From Meandrina meandrites (lineage: Eukaryota > Cnidaria > Anthozoa > Scleractinia > Meandrinidae): a stretch of 64,000 nucleotides of DNA. Location: the NCBI GenBank assembly GCA_963693305.1, contig OY855905.1, positions 15,391,237-15,455,236 of the forward strand, in the 5' to 3' direction. Under the pieces are notes generated by a model. The model was not told where the DNA came from, made no database searches, and saw nothing but the letters and a program-made list of their open reading frames with translations. Shown here in pieces: positions 34,701-46,296 of the stretch. The position numbers were made by a program, and so were the translations under genes. The stretch's first letter is position 1. The number at the start of each line of letters is the position of its first letter.

Positions 34701-37700
34701 TAAGATAAATAAATACATCTTATTCGATGGTTTAACATATAATACGCGCGGACATTTTGCGAGTTGCGTAGTATATGTTGTGGTTTAAATTTATCTTTGG
34801 TTTAAAAAAATTTCAACTGGTTTGATTTTGGTTTTTCATTGTCTCATATTCTCATAATCTGGAACAAAGGGAAATAAAAATCAAACTGGTTTGAAAATTT
34901 TTAAACCAAAGATAAATTTAAACCACAACATATACAAGCAATGAACAAAATTTTCGCTCGTATTGTATGTTAAACCATCAGAAACTCATAAGGAGTTTTC
35001 AATCCTTATGGGTTTCTGAAACCATCGAATAACGGATTTATTATTCCACTAAAAATTAAAGTTTGGTTCAGCCATTTTGTCGCTCCGCCTTCAGTCTATA
35101 TTTTTGCCCTGTTCTACAGTGTAATAAAGTGACATATTTTGCGCGTTCTTTTGCCATAATATGGTAAAATGGCGCAATAGTGGAATAATAAAACACCGGA
35201 TCGAAAGTCGCGGTCTTTTATTCTTAGAAATGTAATGAAAAATCCAATTTTTGGGTAGTAAAGGCGTTAGCAGTGTTTCGCTTAAAATTCACCGTCTTCA
35301 AGTTTCAGTTTTCGTTATTCTTACCTATGCAATCGCTGCTGCAGAAATATAATACGACAAAGACAAAACGTGATGTAATCATGTTACAAAAAGACTGTTA
35401 CCGTTTTACAAATGTTATATTGGTCGAGAGAGTTGTTGTTCAAGGATTTACCGGTATATCGACCGCGCCCAGTTTCCAGGGCTTATTTTCGGAATAAAAT
35501 CATTTTTGCGGTTATGTTCATACCAATTGTAATAGCATCGTTCGGTCCTTCCTTACCTGGGTTTGTTAAAGCCGCGTCAGTAATCTTGGCTGGTGGAATG
35601 GCCTACAAAATCAAATTTATCATTGTCACCTCGATATGCACAATGTAAGATACTACTAAATAAACAAGCTACATTGTATGCGACAGTGTACTTATCAAAG
35701 AACCTTCGTTTATGAGTCTTTCTGTTGTTCGATCAAAATGGTGACTTAACCGGACACATGTCCTTTACAGAGATAATAATCATTTGAAGCCCTACTTCTT
35801 GTACAAAAATTGAAGTCTTTGTTTTGCAGCTTTGATACGTAAACTCGTTAGTTTCGGACTTTGACGATTCCATATCGCTAGCGACGGAGTCAGAGTAGTC
35901 ACAAGCACAGAGTGAAAATCAAACCGACGAAGTGGTAAGCAGAGTTACAATTCCGCTTCTGATCTAGTGAAAACTAGATTGTCGTAGCCGCAAGGGAGAG
36001 AGGAAGCACTCAGAGGGCGCGAGACCTAGTATTACGATTGATTTGTTCTTCGCTTCCGACAATCTAGTTCTCAGTGAATCAAAAGCGGAGTCAGAAGAAA
36101 CTGGAAACGTTCTGATTCTTCGGATTACGATTCCGTAGCGCTTTTGACTGTGACGCTACTGAAAACCAGCCTTAAATGCCTTGAACTGTTAACTCGTAGT
36201 ACATACCTTAGAAAACACTTTCGCCGTTTTTCCAAACTTGAATGAAGATCCTTGAGATATTCTCTTTTTAGGCCTTTTCACGATTTCTGCATATGTGGGT
36301 TTTCGTGGAACGGTCTTCTCTGGAACTGCAATCACTGCCGATTTTCGACGAACGGCCCTCAGAACGTGCTTAGAGTGGATCTGTTTACGAAGTGGGGTAA
36401 CCATGCGGTGACGTGTTGCGCGTAGTCTGGTACCCGCGACAATTGCTTTCCTGAGAGGAGTCTTCAGGGCTCGTCTTACTGGAGCGACATTTGCTTCTTC
36501 ATCTGCTTCAGTCACTCCTTTCGAAGGTGAAGTCTTCGGCCTCTTTGGCTCTTTATCATTTACTCCAGCTTCACTTCTCTTTCTCTTCCTAGACTTAACT
36601 GTCTGCTTCAGTGCTACTCCTTCTTCAAGCTGCCTTCTTACTGGAGTCGGTAGGCTCTTTTTTGTTTTCTGAAGCTGTACGCCTCGTTTAATCTCCTCCT
36701 TTAGCGGAGTCGGTAGGCTTTTCTTGGTCTTCCTCAAGGTTACATCACCACTAATTGCTTTCCTCAGAGGTGTGGGCAATTTCATTTTTGATGGCCGTAA
36801 CTGTTTTCCTTTGATAATCTCAATTTGTACCTCCAACGGCAAAGTTTGCTTCGTCTTTCTTAGTTTTAAGCCACCCTTGATTTCATTCTGAAGCATTGAA
36901 TTCATGATTTTCTTGGTCTGCCGTAACTGTGGCTTGGCCTGGATGGCTTTCTTCAGTGGTGTTGACAGTTTCTTTTTGGTGACCCTTAACGTAACGCCAT
37001 CTTCTATTGCCTTTCTTAGCGGCGTTTTTAGCTTCTTTTTTGTCTCTCGCAAAGTGGCTCCTTCTGTAATTTCCTTTTTAAGAGGTGTGGCCATCCTCCT
37101 TTTTGTCTGTCGGAGTCTGATCCCATTTGCAATCTCTGTCTTTAAAGGAGTGACCATCTTCTTCTTAGTGGTTTTCAACTTGATTCCTTCTTCAATCTCT
37201 TTCCTGAGAGGCGTCTCTAGCCTGGTTGACTTGGCTTTAACAATTGCTCTCTTTCCGTCTGCTTCTTCCTCATCAGAAGTATAGTCATCACTATCCAAAA
37301 TTGTCTCGTCCATGTTTTCCTCCACACAATGACCCACACGCGGTGCTGTTACTTTGGACTGGACTTCATCAACAGAATGGAACTCAAGCAAACTGGGACT
37401 TTTTGCTGCGAGTCTCATTGATGATCGTCGGTTCCTTTGGGGTGTATCGTTTTCGAGGACAACTTGATTGGTTCCAGTAGCTGTGGCATTTTCTTCCTCT
37501 AGTGATGATGACGGCTGACCGCATTCCTTTGGTGTGGCAGATTTCTGTGAAACTTCATCCTTCTTAATGGATTCAAAATTCTTTTCATCCAATCCAGAAA
37601 AGGATCGCCTATTGGCTTTGGGTGTTGCACTCTTTGGGGTGGCTTTGCTTGATGAAAGCCTGCTACGTCCTTTAGGGGTCTCTTTTACGTCAACTTCCAT

Positions 37701-40700
37701 TGCAATGGTCTCAGCAATCTTTCTTTCCATTCTCTTTGGAGATTCAGTGCATTTTTCTGGTGTGGCACTCTTTTGGACTATATTTTCCAATGCATTATCC
37801 TCTAGAAGCGGGGAAATTAATTCGTGGGTGTCAACCAGATGGTTGAGTCGATATTGCTCCGATGACTCCGGTTTTGATGGAAATTGCATCTGTGTTCTTG
37901 AGGCATTATTCTCAGATGCATTCTGGCAGTAATCTTCTTCTTCTTCTATAGATTCAGTATGTGGCGAAGCAATAACTGATCTCCGTTTCTTAGCAGAAGA
38001 ACTCAATGGGATGAGGGAATGGTCACTAGAATTGGAAGATCTCCGTGGTGTAGCACCTCGTCTTACTGGGGTAGCTGGGGGCAGGTTTTTGTCAAACTGT
38101 TCAGGACTGAGAACAGGTCCAAATGAGACTCGTTTAGAACGCCTTTGGGTCTTGCGCTCTCTTCCTACGGACTTTACTTTCTCGCTGACAAGTTCTGGCT
38201 CACTGTTCACAGCAATCATGGAGAACGGTGTTTTATTGGCAGCTGGGGAGGCTAAAGCTTCTTCCTCCTCTTGTAAAGGCATAGAGTGCCTGCGAAGCCT
38301 GTGGATGTTCTCCTTTAAGCTCCCTCCTGTTGGAGGAGTTCTTGGGCTGCCTTTGGGGGTGGGCATCTTTGGAGTTTTGTTTTCTTGTGGTGTACTTCCC
38401 AAGGTGCTGGAACGGCGGCGGTGAGTCTACAATTAAGGGAGCAGAAGAACTTCATTTCTAATAAGTGCTCTTACATGTATAAGTGCAAGGGCAGTTGGGG
38501 GACTGTCGAACTCCAGAAATAAGCCAGTTGCTTATATTTGCTTGTCCCTTTTTAGGTGGACGTATTTTGGCAGAGGGCTTATTTATGGGGAGGCTTATTT
38601 ATGTATAAAATAGTGTCGCTGAGATTTTAATAAATTTAATGGTACATACAAAAATGCAACATGATGTCATCTCATGAAATCAAAATAAACCCAGGCTTAT
38701 ATACATTGTAAATTTATAATAAACATGGCAGAATTAAAACTACATATGCATTTGTCTTCATTCTGTTAGTTACGAGTTTTGTGTTGTAAGGGAACGTTAA
38801 AAAAGCTTGCAAATGGAAACATTTACTGAGTGAGGAAGAAACAAAGCTTAAAATAACAATTATTTAGGGGGGTCAAAATCCACAAAGGGGGGGTCCATAT
38901 CCACTAGCAGATTTGGACCGGGGGGTGGGGGGGAGGGGCAAAATCTGCTGTGATGCTGGCCCTTATTGAAACCCCTGACTACCTTGGGCGACTTTTCTTT
39001 AGCTTGCTTCTGAACTGGAGAGGGAAATTCAAATCTGAAAGATCGATCACTTATTGTAAAGACATCCAAATGCTGGACTTCCACTTGGCTTATTGCTTGA
39101 CCGTTCACAAGGGTTTGGTTACAGGTGCTGAGATTTATAAGCTTTATCTGCCATAAAGAATGAAAAGGTACAAGCATCAGTGAGTTGTTTTAATAAGATT
39201 AAGCAAATACATGTAGACCTAATCAAGAATGCTATAGCCTGCAACACAAGTGCATCTTGGATTATATATACATTCTTGCTTTTAATATTACTACATAGAA
39301 ACACACCAGAATAATAATTGTAAAAACCAGTGCTTCACCTTTTAGAAATTGCAAACCTTTCTTACGCTCAGAGAAAAGCCTTGTTTGCAAGCTATGCATC
39401 ACCAGGTTGTTAAGAAAATCAGTCCTGGTATTGTTCTACTATTAAACTATTTGCCTGATATCTTCAAGCAGTTGTCACTCCAGGGACATAATCGATATTG
39501 ATGTTGTTTTCCCACTGAAACCAGTTAGACAATAGCCTCATAGTAAATATATAGCTCAGACGTGAGCATTTTAAAAGTACATTCATTAATCATTTAATTT
39601 TTAGATACCTAGCTTTAGAATAACAAGGTCACAGAGATTTTTAACTTATTAAGTAGTAAATATTTAGATCGTTTAATTTCTATTGCTTGTAACATAAAGA
39701 TATGTATTTTTATCTTTTGAATCAATAAAGACCATTATTAATAAATTTATTATTATTATTATTATTATCATTATTATTATTATTATTGTTATTATCATTA
39801 TTTGCAACAATTCCCTTTATTTATTGGGTTTGCTTCATGTGATTTCTACTGCATCTTACTTTATAAATGCTATACATGGTTCGTACAACTTCGGACAAAC
39901 AAAATTCAAGGACTTTTCAAGGACAAAAAAATCGTTTTCAAGGACTGAGTTTTATTCACAAAATCAAAAGTCTCCGATTTCTCCGTCCTCTTTTTCATTT
40001 CTTAAACACTCGACTAAGTCATCTACAACTTTTAAATAGTTCAGGCATTCCTCAGTAAGCTGAACTGTTGACTGACCATCTGCTTCCGGCGGAGGCGGGG
40101 GAACGGAACATTCACCGTTACTTCCTTCTGCGTGACAAGAATTAGATTCTGACCTAACTGGCTTGTGAAAAAATGCAGACATCACGTGGGTTGAGCTTGA
40201 AGTTGCACCAGTGTTCCTTTTATGTTTCTCGCCTTTCATGTGAGACATAAAAGCGCTTTCTCCCATGCGTTCGATGTCGATCACTTTGTTGCAAACACAA
40301 CACAAAGCCTTGTGCTTGTCGCCTTTAAATTCTTTAACCCAGCTGGACTTTTCATCACTTAACCAACACAACGCTACATGTTTACTCACTATCGGCCATG
40401 TTACCCCTTCCAACAAAACCGCATGGTGGACAACCCACATCAGAGGCCTGGTGCAAGCCCTGGTGCATGAAATTGAGGCAAAGATCTAAATCATGCTTCA
40501 TGTAGGGGTTTACGTTTTATAGCGACATTTTCGAAAGTTATTTCGCATTTTTGAAGTCGTTTGTGAACAAATTTTTCCTACCAAAATCATTTAATTTATC
40601 AGAAAAGTAATAGGACGTGCAAGAAGTCCTAAATTTCAAGGACTTTTCAAGACCTAATGAAGAAATCAAGTACTTTTCAAGGACTTAACCAAATTCAAGG

Positions 40701-43700
40701 ACTTTTCAAGACGACTGCTAAAATTCAAGACCTTTTCAAGATTGTACGAACCATGGCTATATGATTGAAAACACAAGTACAAAGAGTTCATGTTTGTCTT
40801 AATCATATTAAGGGGAGATTATTTGTGTTACTGAACGTTTCTATTTTTCTGTCAGTTGCCAAGCAATTCTTGCCCATGTACTACTGGGAGTCCAGTGCTG
40901 GCCCTCTCTCTGTCACCCATCACTATGGGAGAGAGGGTCCAGGGACAATTGTCTGCACATGCTTGTGGTTTAGCAGGTTTTTTTTTTAGCTAATCACACA
41001 ATAACTGTGCATGTTTACCAGTATTTGAGATGGCAGCTGTCAGTTATCTCTACCTCCTGTTCTGAAGACATCTTTGTAAGACCTTCTAACACTTGGTTGT
41101 AAGAAAGTCTGATGTTAAATCTCAAGAATATCTGAAATGTCTGGTTTAGGTAGGTTTAAAATTTGTTTTCTGTAGACTCCAATGAAATACACACGAAAAT
41201 TAGTTTAGATTACAAGATCTAATTTTGTGGCCATTCATGTGTGAGAAATTGGCTGTTGATGAATAAATTAAATTCCTGACATTATAAATTCAAAGGAAGG
41301 AATATTTGAATCCTGTTGTATTTACTGTGCAGTGACAAGTTAGTTGCACCATAAGTGATAGGAGAATTTGAAGTGGATGGGCTATAATTATTTACAGAGA
41401 TTTCATATTGTATATCAAGCGCTCTTTGGAGCTACTTGTTTATAATTTGCTTGATTTATCAACCATTTTTGAGAGCAGGAGTAAAAAAGTTTGATTTCAA
41501 ATCAGATGTGTAAAAAATTTTCCAAGATATAGTCACTTAAGTTCTCAGACATCATGTCCAAAAATATTGCAAAATTAGCCGGACACTCGAATATTTGATC
41601 AGACAATGTCTGATGACCGACAGTAATTTCTACATGTAATACTGGTATACATTTAATAAAAACAAAAACCTGGGTTATTTCAGCACATGTTAACGACCGC
41701 TGTTTAGGGCTGCAACGATACATTTTCTTAGCAACCGATACATATCTCGGTACAAGTGCCACGATACGATACACGATACGATACATCATAACATACAACT
41801 GACAAGTGACGTAATGTAACTAAACTGCTTTGGAATCTTTAATTTCCATTGACAACAATTACATACATACATACACCAGGCGGTGTTGGACACGACTCGC
41901 AAAGCATGCCGGAAGAAATTTTCGATTGTACTCATTATTGTCTGATCGTCGGACTGTAAACATATCCTCGAGGTGAGAAGATATTCCTATGCTGAAAGAA
42001 ATTTCGGAGGAAATCCATACCAAATCTTTGTGGGCCAAGTAACAACTATAGATGTGTATTGCTGGATTCGCAAAGACGCCATTGATGTGGACCTGCTAAC
42101 AAATGGTAACAAATAACACAAGAATATAACGAGAAGTGTCTTACTCCTTGGCCATCGTAAAAAACTTTGAATCCAAAGTCTTTCCATACCTTTGACTTAC
42201 AAGAGGACGGTGCCAGTTGTAACTCAACTGCAGAGGAAGACATTTTGACGAAAGAACCAACGTGACAAACGAACCGCATATTTTTGTTGCGGGCGCATAA
42301 GACTGTGTCAGCTGACAACTTATTGAAACTACGCATGCTTTCGTGCCGCCATCTTGAAATATAAGTGACTGGAAGCATGCGAAACGATACTAAGCAACGA
42401 CGAAGCCCTGTGGCTAAAAAAAGGCTTGTACTTGGGTAAGGAGTCATAAAACTGATTAAAACAGTAATTTCTGAATGTTGGTAAAGTAATTTTTCATTTT
42501 TGATGAGAAATATTTCGTTGTTTCACGATACAGCGATATCCCATTCAAATATCGATATTCGTATCGTGACAAAAAATATCGCGATTCACCGGTGCACCGG
42601 TGTATCGTTGCAGCCCTACTGCTGTTTATAGTTCCTGCAAATGTGATCATGCAAAAAATAAAGTTCCAGTAGCTTGACAACTGTCCTGATTTTTTACCTT
42701 TTTATCCCATATCCTCTGGTCTACCCCACTTGACAAAATTAGTTGATGTACACAGCCTGATTGTCTCTTTAATTGCAATTTTATAATAGAAACAGAACTT
42801 TGGCATCACATGAATGTGACATTGAAGCCCACCGCTGCCACAGGTTTTCTCACTCCCCCCCCCCCCCCCCCCACACACACACACAAACACACACATCACT
42901 TGGGACCACAGTAGCCAAACCTGCCACTTGTTTAGAAATCAACTGCTAAACAATCTTGTTTCTGTATTATACTACAAAACACAACTACAGTCCATGCTGT
43001 TATATTAGTAATGAGTTCTAATTTATGCAACGAGTCATGCTGAAAGAGTTTCTTAATAAAGTCACGAGCATAACTTCAAAAATTCAATAGCCCATTTACA
43101 CCATTGGTAACCTATTAATAGTGGTCATGTTTTCTTAAAATTACTATACTAGTGTACTGAAGCTAAATGTAGAGCGATATCACTGTGATACCATCGGGAG
43201 CTTTTGATCTCAACTTGAAAAAGTCAGCCTAAATTTTTCAAGTTCTGTCCTTGTGTTTTGGAAAAATTGATGAAAACTTTTACAGTCATCTTTAAACAAT
43301 TTGCTAGATATCCTTCCCTTTACATTCTAGGAGCATTTCCTACATGGTTGAAAGTACTTAGTTGTAAATTTTGTGCCCAGTGAGAAACTAAAAATGTGAA
43401 AAAATGTCCGTGACAGTGTTTTACTTCTTAATTTATCTGCAATATACTTGTATACGTATTTTTTACCAAGCTACTGAAACACACAAAAACAGAGGAGACT
43501 CTCTTTCCCTTGTATCCAGTCCACTTCGTCAGTTATTCCAGTCACATTTTGTCTTTAAAACTCTCTTTAGTGTCAAAATTCTTTTTAAAAAAAACGTGCA
43601 ACTGTTTTGGGCTTAGCCTTTCTTCAGTGTTTTGAAATGCGAGTGGCACCATACAAATAAATAGCAAATGTACAGTAATTGAGTGCATGCTCGTTAATAT

Positions 43701-45960
43701 GTGCATGTCTATTATTTTATTGATGTCACATGAAGTATCAGGAGCGACCTCATTTTGTTTTACATTTATTCTGTTAAAAATGTGCTTTTGCCGTTCTGTT
43801 CATTATTTGAGGTTCTTTTTTACCTTTGGCAAACTATCACTGACATGAGTAATTGATGACAGATCATGGTTCCGTCCAATAATCATTTGAATGGCTTCTT
43901 CAGTAACATCCAAATTACAATATAGATAACTTAAAAAATTCTGCTTTAACATGTCAAAGAACTGCTACACTGTGTACAATTTTTCACAGTTTACTAAACG
44001 CCTTCGAATAAAACAAATTCCAATTTATCCTGTCAAATTAACATCGTAATTACTGTTTAATTAATTGGGCGGAATGAGGACATAATTTTAACCCCTGCTA
44101 ATAAAACACAAATTCCAATTTTTTGAATTAGGATCTACAAGTAATGATACAACTTTTGGCAAAGTTAAAAAATTCTATGAGAGGGGTTCAGACTGCCTTA
44201 AATATTTACAAAATTTGCTATTTCTGTGGTAACCACTAGTTAAACTCATCAACAATAGATGAGCTTGGGGAATGGTGCCCACAAGGAGGGTGGAGCCACG
44301 AGTGCCGCTGAGCCAAAAACGTAGGGTATCCATGACAACCCTGTGAGCGGCAACCACCCACCCAGCACTGTCACACTGAAAAAACAGTGGAAACACAGAT
44401 ACTTACCATGACAAAAGGGAAGGGGTGGGCTGGGAATAAAGCACTGTGCGAACTACCCGAAAGCAATAACAAACGCGGAATGACTTGACATCTGAAGCTA
44501 CACTGTAAGCCATGTGGGGGCCCCTGCACAAAACCCCCGGCCACCCCACACCAAAATCCTGAGAGATACTGCTGGCCAGCATTGTTTTGTGTTTAACCTA
44601 GCCTAAATTACATTTAGCCACATTTACTGTAATCAAGAGTTGTAGTACTAACCCATCGAAGTATGGGCTGGAAAATGCTGAAAACTGTTACAGGGTTCAT
44701 ATTCTTTTCAGCTTTTGAAATTCCATGACTTCTCCAAGTTTTTTATGACCTAAATTTCACATTTTCTTGGAAATCATCTTTCATTTTGGGTACGCTTTTA
44801 CTGTACTCTTCACGAAAATTAAAAACTTAATTTATTTAGGGAAATCTACTTGTTCCAGTAGACCACACTTTTTTAATCCTGCATTTATGGGAAAGCAAAT
44901 TCATAAAACAACAGCATTGCCTGTCAAAGAAAGTTGTAGGACCCCTTCTAAAATACATATTTTACTTACTAGGCAACATAAATTTGTCATGTTTTATATC
45001 TTGTGCTTTCTACTGTCTGTTAGCCCATGAAATAAGTGTTTGTCTCTGCTTACATGTACATGTATTGGGGGTGTTCACTTACAAGAGGTTCTTTAAAATG
45101 TAGTGTTTTAGTTATCACAGCTACTGTTGTTGTTCTATTTCCAGCTCTGCTTTTTTATTGTTATATGACAATGAAGTGTTTTACATTGTACATTTGTTTG
45201 TTCATGCTGGATTCAAGTACGAATGTACTTTTCAGTCTGACACATTTAGAATTCACGGTTACAATGTCTTGCGCTACGAGTCACAAAACAAGCAGAAACA
45301 TTTGATAGATGTTCCTTGACAAAAACTTTAACTAGTTCTAAAGTTAGAAACACTGGCTACTTTGAAGCTTGGCAGAGTTTGCATGGTGTGACCAGCCTCC
45401 GACTGCACAGACTTTACTAAATCGTACAGGTTGTATGATTATACACCACATTAAAATTTTGAATCGAAGATTAGAATCGAAACAAATGAAACGTAACCGA
45501 CAGTCCAACAAAGCCTTGACCAAAATTATCTTAGGTATTTCAACTAACTGCACTCATTCCAAATTCGCTTGCCAAATCCCAAAGAGTATTCCTGTTGATT
45601 CTTCTAACTAATAACAAATCCTTCTCTTAAATTAGCCAAGCTTACCTTTTTGTCGTTATCAACTCGTACGACGGCGTGTTCCTGTGAAACGTTGGGGAGT
45701 TGAATTCTTATGTCACACTTGGGTTTTCTGCGGTAAAGCAAAATAATTTAACAACTTAACACAGGTTAAAATTTAGAAAGGGTATGCTTCCTTAATGGAA
45801 AATAACGTCGTTTTCTCTAACTTCACTTGAAGCGCATATTTCTTTGAGCGGGTTTCTTTGCTTACCTTCCAAATAGGCATTCGTTTGTTCTCAAAGGAAA
45901 TTGGGGGCCATCCGCCCCATTCCTCTTGATAACCACGATCTTACCAATAGGATTATTCAT
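31706..45960 (-). CDS. MKI67: Ki-67 (proliferation marker, mitotic perichromosomal protein) homologue, about 1769 aa, 6 exons
   Basis: Exons (minus strand): 45960-45866, 45727-45646, 39147-38983, 38426-36207, 35602-35557 and 34407-31706; all GT-AG and in phase. Residues 1-114 form the FHA domain (IVVIKRNGADGPQFPL, CDIRIQLPNVSQEH, TLVNGQAI, DRSFRFEF), closely like vertebrate Ki-67. RVSF at residues 213-216 (38132-38121), with EQFDKNLPPATPVRRG, matches the PP1-docking region shared by Ki-67 and Repo-Man. A 21-residue TPLRK repeat array follows (36345-37215), then PTYAEIVKRPKK. Exon 6 has VEDLEGLSEMFATP-type units, RTPSLRS motifs, GLQGxxRLxxxP units and an Arg/Lys/Ser-rich tail ending TRSRSRK, in place of the vertebrate LR domain. 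Family role: coats mitotic chromosomes, organises perinucleolar chromatin and recruits PP1. Vertebrate-type 122-residue repeats are not evident. The 46-base exon 5 restores phase for exon 6. Confidence 0.93.
34771..34935. mobile_element. palindromic MITE, GTTGTGGTTTAAA family, copy 2
   Basis: GTATATGTTGTGGTTTAAAT and its complement ATTTAAACCACAACATATAC bound a 165-bp non-coding element in Ki-67 intron 5. It sits between inverted copies of GATGGTTTAACAT (34728) and ATGTTAAACCATC (about 34967), so it appears inserted in another palindromic repeat. Confidence 0.8.
35038..35202. mobile_element. MITE with TTTATTATTCCACTA ends
   Basis: TTTATTATTCCACTA on the left and TAGTGGAATAATAAA on the right, 165 bp, non-coding, in Ki-67 intron 5. 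Confidence 0.65.
39875..40755. mobile_element. DNA element with CATGGTTCGTACAA ends carrying a BED-finger frame
   Basis: The left end CATGGTTCGTACAA and right end TTGTACGAACCATG are inverted repeats, flanked by GCTATA on both sides (39869-39874 and 40756-40761). Subterminal GGACTTTTCAAG boxes occur many times at both ends. It sits in Ki-67 intron 2 and contains one protein frame on the minus strand, described separately. Confidence 0.85.
39964..40440 (-). CDS. BED-type zinc finger protein fragment inside a DNA element
   Basis: A 158-residue frame whose first third has a BED-like finger: CCVCNKVIDIERMGESAFM, then SHMKGEKHKR, i.e. CxxC plus HxxxxH with the surrounding WVKEFKGDKHKA. Such fingers sit at the N-terminus of hAT-type transposases and bind the element's ends. 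The remainder (CSVPPPPPEADGQSTV, LTEECLNYLKVVDDLVEC) is low-complexity plus a helix. The catalytic domain is missing, so this is a truncated transposase or a short DNA-binding protein. It lies on the same strand as the host Ki-67 gene, and no promoter is seen. Confidence 0.6.
   Translation of the reverse strand: MWVVHHAVLLEGVTWPIVSKHVALCWLSDEKSSWVKEFKGDKHKALCCVCNKVIDIERMGESAFMSHMKGEKHKRNTGATSSSTHVMSAFFHKPVRSESNSCHAEGSNGECSVPPPPPEADGQSTVQLTEECLNYLKVVDDLVECLRNEKEDGEIGDF
41705..42618. mobile_element. hAT-type element with TAGGGCTGCAACGAT ends (914 bp)
   Basis: Left end TAGGGCTGCAACGATACA and right end TGTATCGTTGCAGCCCTA, flanked by CCGCTGTT and CTGCTGTT (7 of 8 match), fitting an 8-base hAT target duplication. 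Subterminal arrays of ATCGTATCG-type repeats are present at both ends. No transposase; non-autonomous. In Ki-67 intron 2. Confidence 0.85.
42855..42872. repeat. poly-C tract followed by a CA run
   Basis: 18 C followed by (AC)n to about 42895, in Ki-67 intron 2. Confidence 0.95.
44175..44590. other. GC-richer island, unrecognised
   Basis: It stands out from AT-rich Ki-67 intron 2. The minus strand has a 73-residue frame (44175-44396), and a splice-donor-like GGTAAGTATC is followed about 25 bases later by TTTTTTCAG, too close for an ordinary intron. No family recognised. It may be a repeat. Confidence 0.3.
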
Positions 45961-46296
45961 GGTTGTGGATACCACGTTCAAGGTGTTAAATTTTCCAATA
46001 CCGAACGAACAACACGGGGTAAAGCGGGCGCCGATAACTGAGGAATGTCATGAGATGGAACGCGCGAATGTCAACGGACGAATGAATTCCAACGGATATT
46101 CTGGTGCATTTGATTTTTCCGCTTCGGCTGTTCATTGGACGATGAACTCACGTGACATTGAGCCAACCAACCGCTGTCCACTTGTTGTCACTGGCCGATC
46201 ATTTCCGAATCCTCCCGATTTGTTTCCGGCCGTTCCCGAGCTATCGGCGACAGGTCTGGTCAGTAAAGACAAGATAAAAGGGGCGTAAAATCGCGT
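45961..46296. promoter_or_regulatory. bidirectional promoter region between MKI67 and COMTD1
   Basis: Only 336 bases separate the ATG of the minus-strand Ki-67 gene from the ATG of the plus-strand COMTD1 gene. It is GC-richer than its surroundings. A palindromic TCACGTGA E-box is at 46148-46155, CCAAT-type boxes in both orientations lie near 45993 (CCAAT) and 46136 (ATTGG), and GGGCGCC is near 46027. No TATA box is obvious. This is a typical CpG-rich bidirectional layout. The transcription start sites are inferred. Confidence 0.7.

Noticed and set aside
44390..44420. ATACTTACC on the plus strand, like the 5' end of U1 snRNA
   Set aside because: The following sequence does not match U1, and the same bases read as a splice-donor-like motif on the other strand.
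45926..46288. 120-residue plus-strand frame
   Set aside because: Covers Ki-67 exon 1 in antisense and the shared promoter; no domain, and COMTD1 starts separately at 46297.
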